A stretch of DNA of 53,982 nt, from NCBI RefSeq assembly GCF_000300995.1, contig NZ_AMRJ01000023.1, positions 1 through 53,982 of the forward strand, given 5' to 3'. The DNA is from Alcanivorax hongdengensis A-11-3 (lineage in GTDB: Bacteria > Pseudomonadota > Gammaproteobacteria > Pseudomonadales > Alcanivoracaceae). This document shows positions 53,959 to 53,982 of this stretch, in pieces (the first letter of the stretch is position 1; every line of letters starts with the position of its first letter). The notes under the pieces were generated by a model. The model was not told the DNA's origin. It searched no databases and saw nothing but the letters and a program-made list of their open reading frames with translations. The position numbers and the translations under genes were made by a program.

Positions 53959-53982
53959 TGGTCTAATGAATCCGGACACCAA
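53957..53982. mobile_element. Possible insertion-sequence terminus
   Basis: At the point where integrase homology stops, the sequence becomes AGTGGTCTAATGAATCCGGA followed by CACCAA up to the window edge. The TGG...CCGGACACC form resembles the terminal inverted repeats of several IS3-like elements. Only one end is visible, so the type is unproven. Confidence 0.4.

Overview
The window is a GC-rich (about 60-65% by eye) stretch of a gammaproteobacterial chromosome. The order mutS-fdxA-rsmZ, the recC-recB-recD order, and the mix of acyl-CoA dehydrogenases, an acyl-CoA ligase, an OmpW/AlkL-like porin and DUF2236 proteins suggest a lipid- or hydrocarbon-using member of the Pseudomonadales/Oceanospirillales. 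An Alcanivorax-like organism is my best guess, inferred from gene content only.

Layout. 0-1.6 kb: a tyrosine integrase reading out of the window, with an att-like sequence behind it. 1.6-11.3 kb: a defence island with a 5'-truncated Mrr-type nuclease, a type I restriction-modification operon (hsdM-hsdS-unknown gene-hsdR), a HigB/HigA-like toxin-antitoxin pair, a YgjP-type metallopeptidase and an orphan YhfG-like antitoxin. 11.3-25.5 kb: rbgA, then a lipid-metabolism cluster with two acyl-CoA dehydrogenases, a TetR regulator and a five-gene operon: DUF2236 protein, acyl-CoA ligase, a lipoprotein fusing a LolB-like domain to a second DUF2236 domain, an FMN-binding protein and a PepSY-type membrane protein. 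Facing it is a two-gene operon for a 1068-residue Ig-like lipoprotein and an OmpW porin. 25.9-36.2 kb: an OmpA-family protein and recCBD. 36.3-45.3 kb: LysE exporter, MocR regulator, KamA-type radical SAM aminomutase, AraC regulator, cardiolipin synthase, START-domain protein, a 58-residue membrane protein and an MFS transporter. 45.4-46.1 kb: tRNA-Arg(CCT) preceded by a tandem array whose units each contain the 5' end of that tRNA. 46.4-49.1 kb: three arsenosugar-type genes and an HPt protein. 49.4-52.8 kb: a GacA-type upstream site, an RsmZ-like sRNA, fdxA and mutS. 52.8-54.0 kb: a second att-like site and a second integrase of the same family, cut off next to what looks like an insertion-sequence end.

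The most interesting system is at 15.7-25.6 kb. One operon appears to encode a cytoplasmic DUF2236 protein and an outer-membrane-type lipoprotein carrying a LolB-like lipid-binding fold joined to a DUF2236 (MpaB/latex-clearing-protein type, haem-dependent oxygenase) domain. Overlapping it are genes for a periplasmic protein with a covalent-FMN motif and a PepSY membrane protein, both plausible electron carriers. Its promoter and the promoter of the facing porin/lipoprotein operon share the same 24-bp inverted repeat, GAGACA-N12-TRTCTC. My hypothesis is an envelope oxygenase system for a hydrophobic substrate. Other non-standard signals are the tRNA-fragment array, the extra gene inside the hsd operon, a translationally coupled mini-ORF in front of the toxin gene, and a nested palindromic element between recB and recD.
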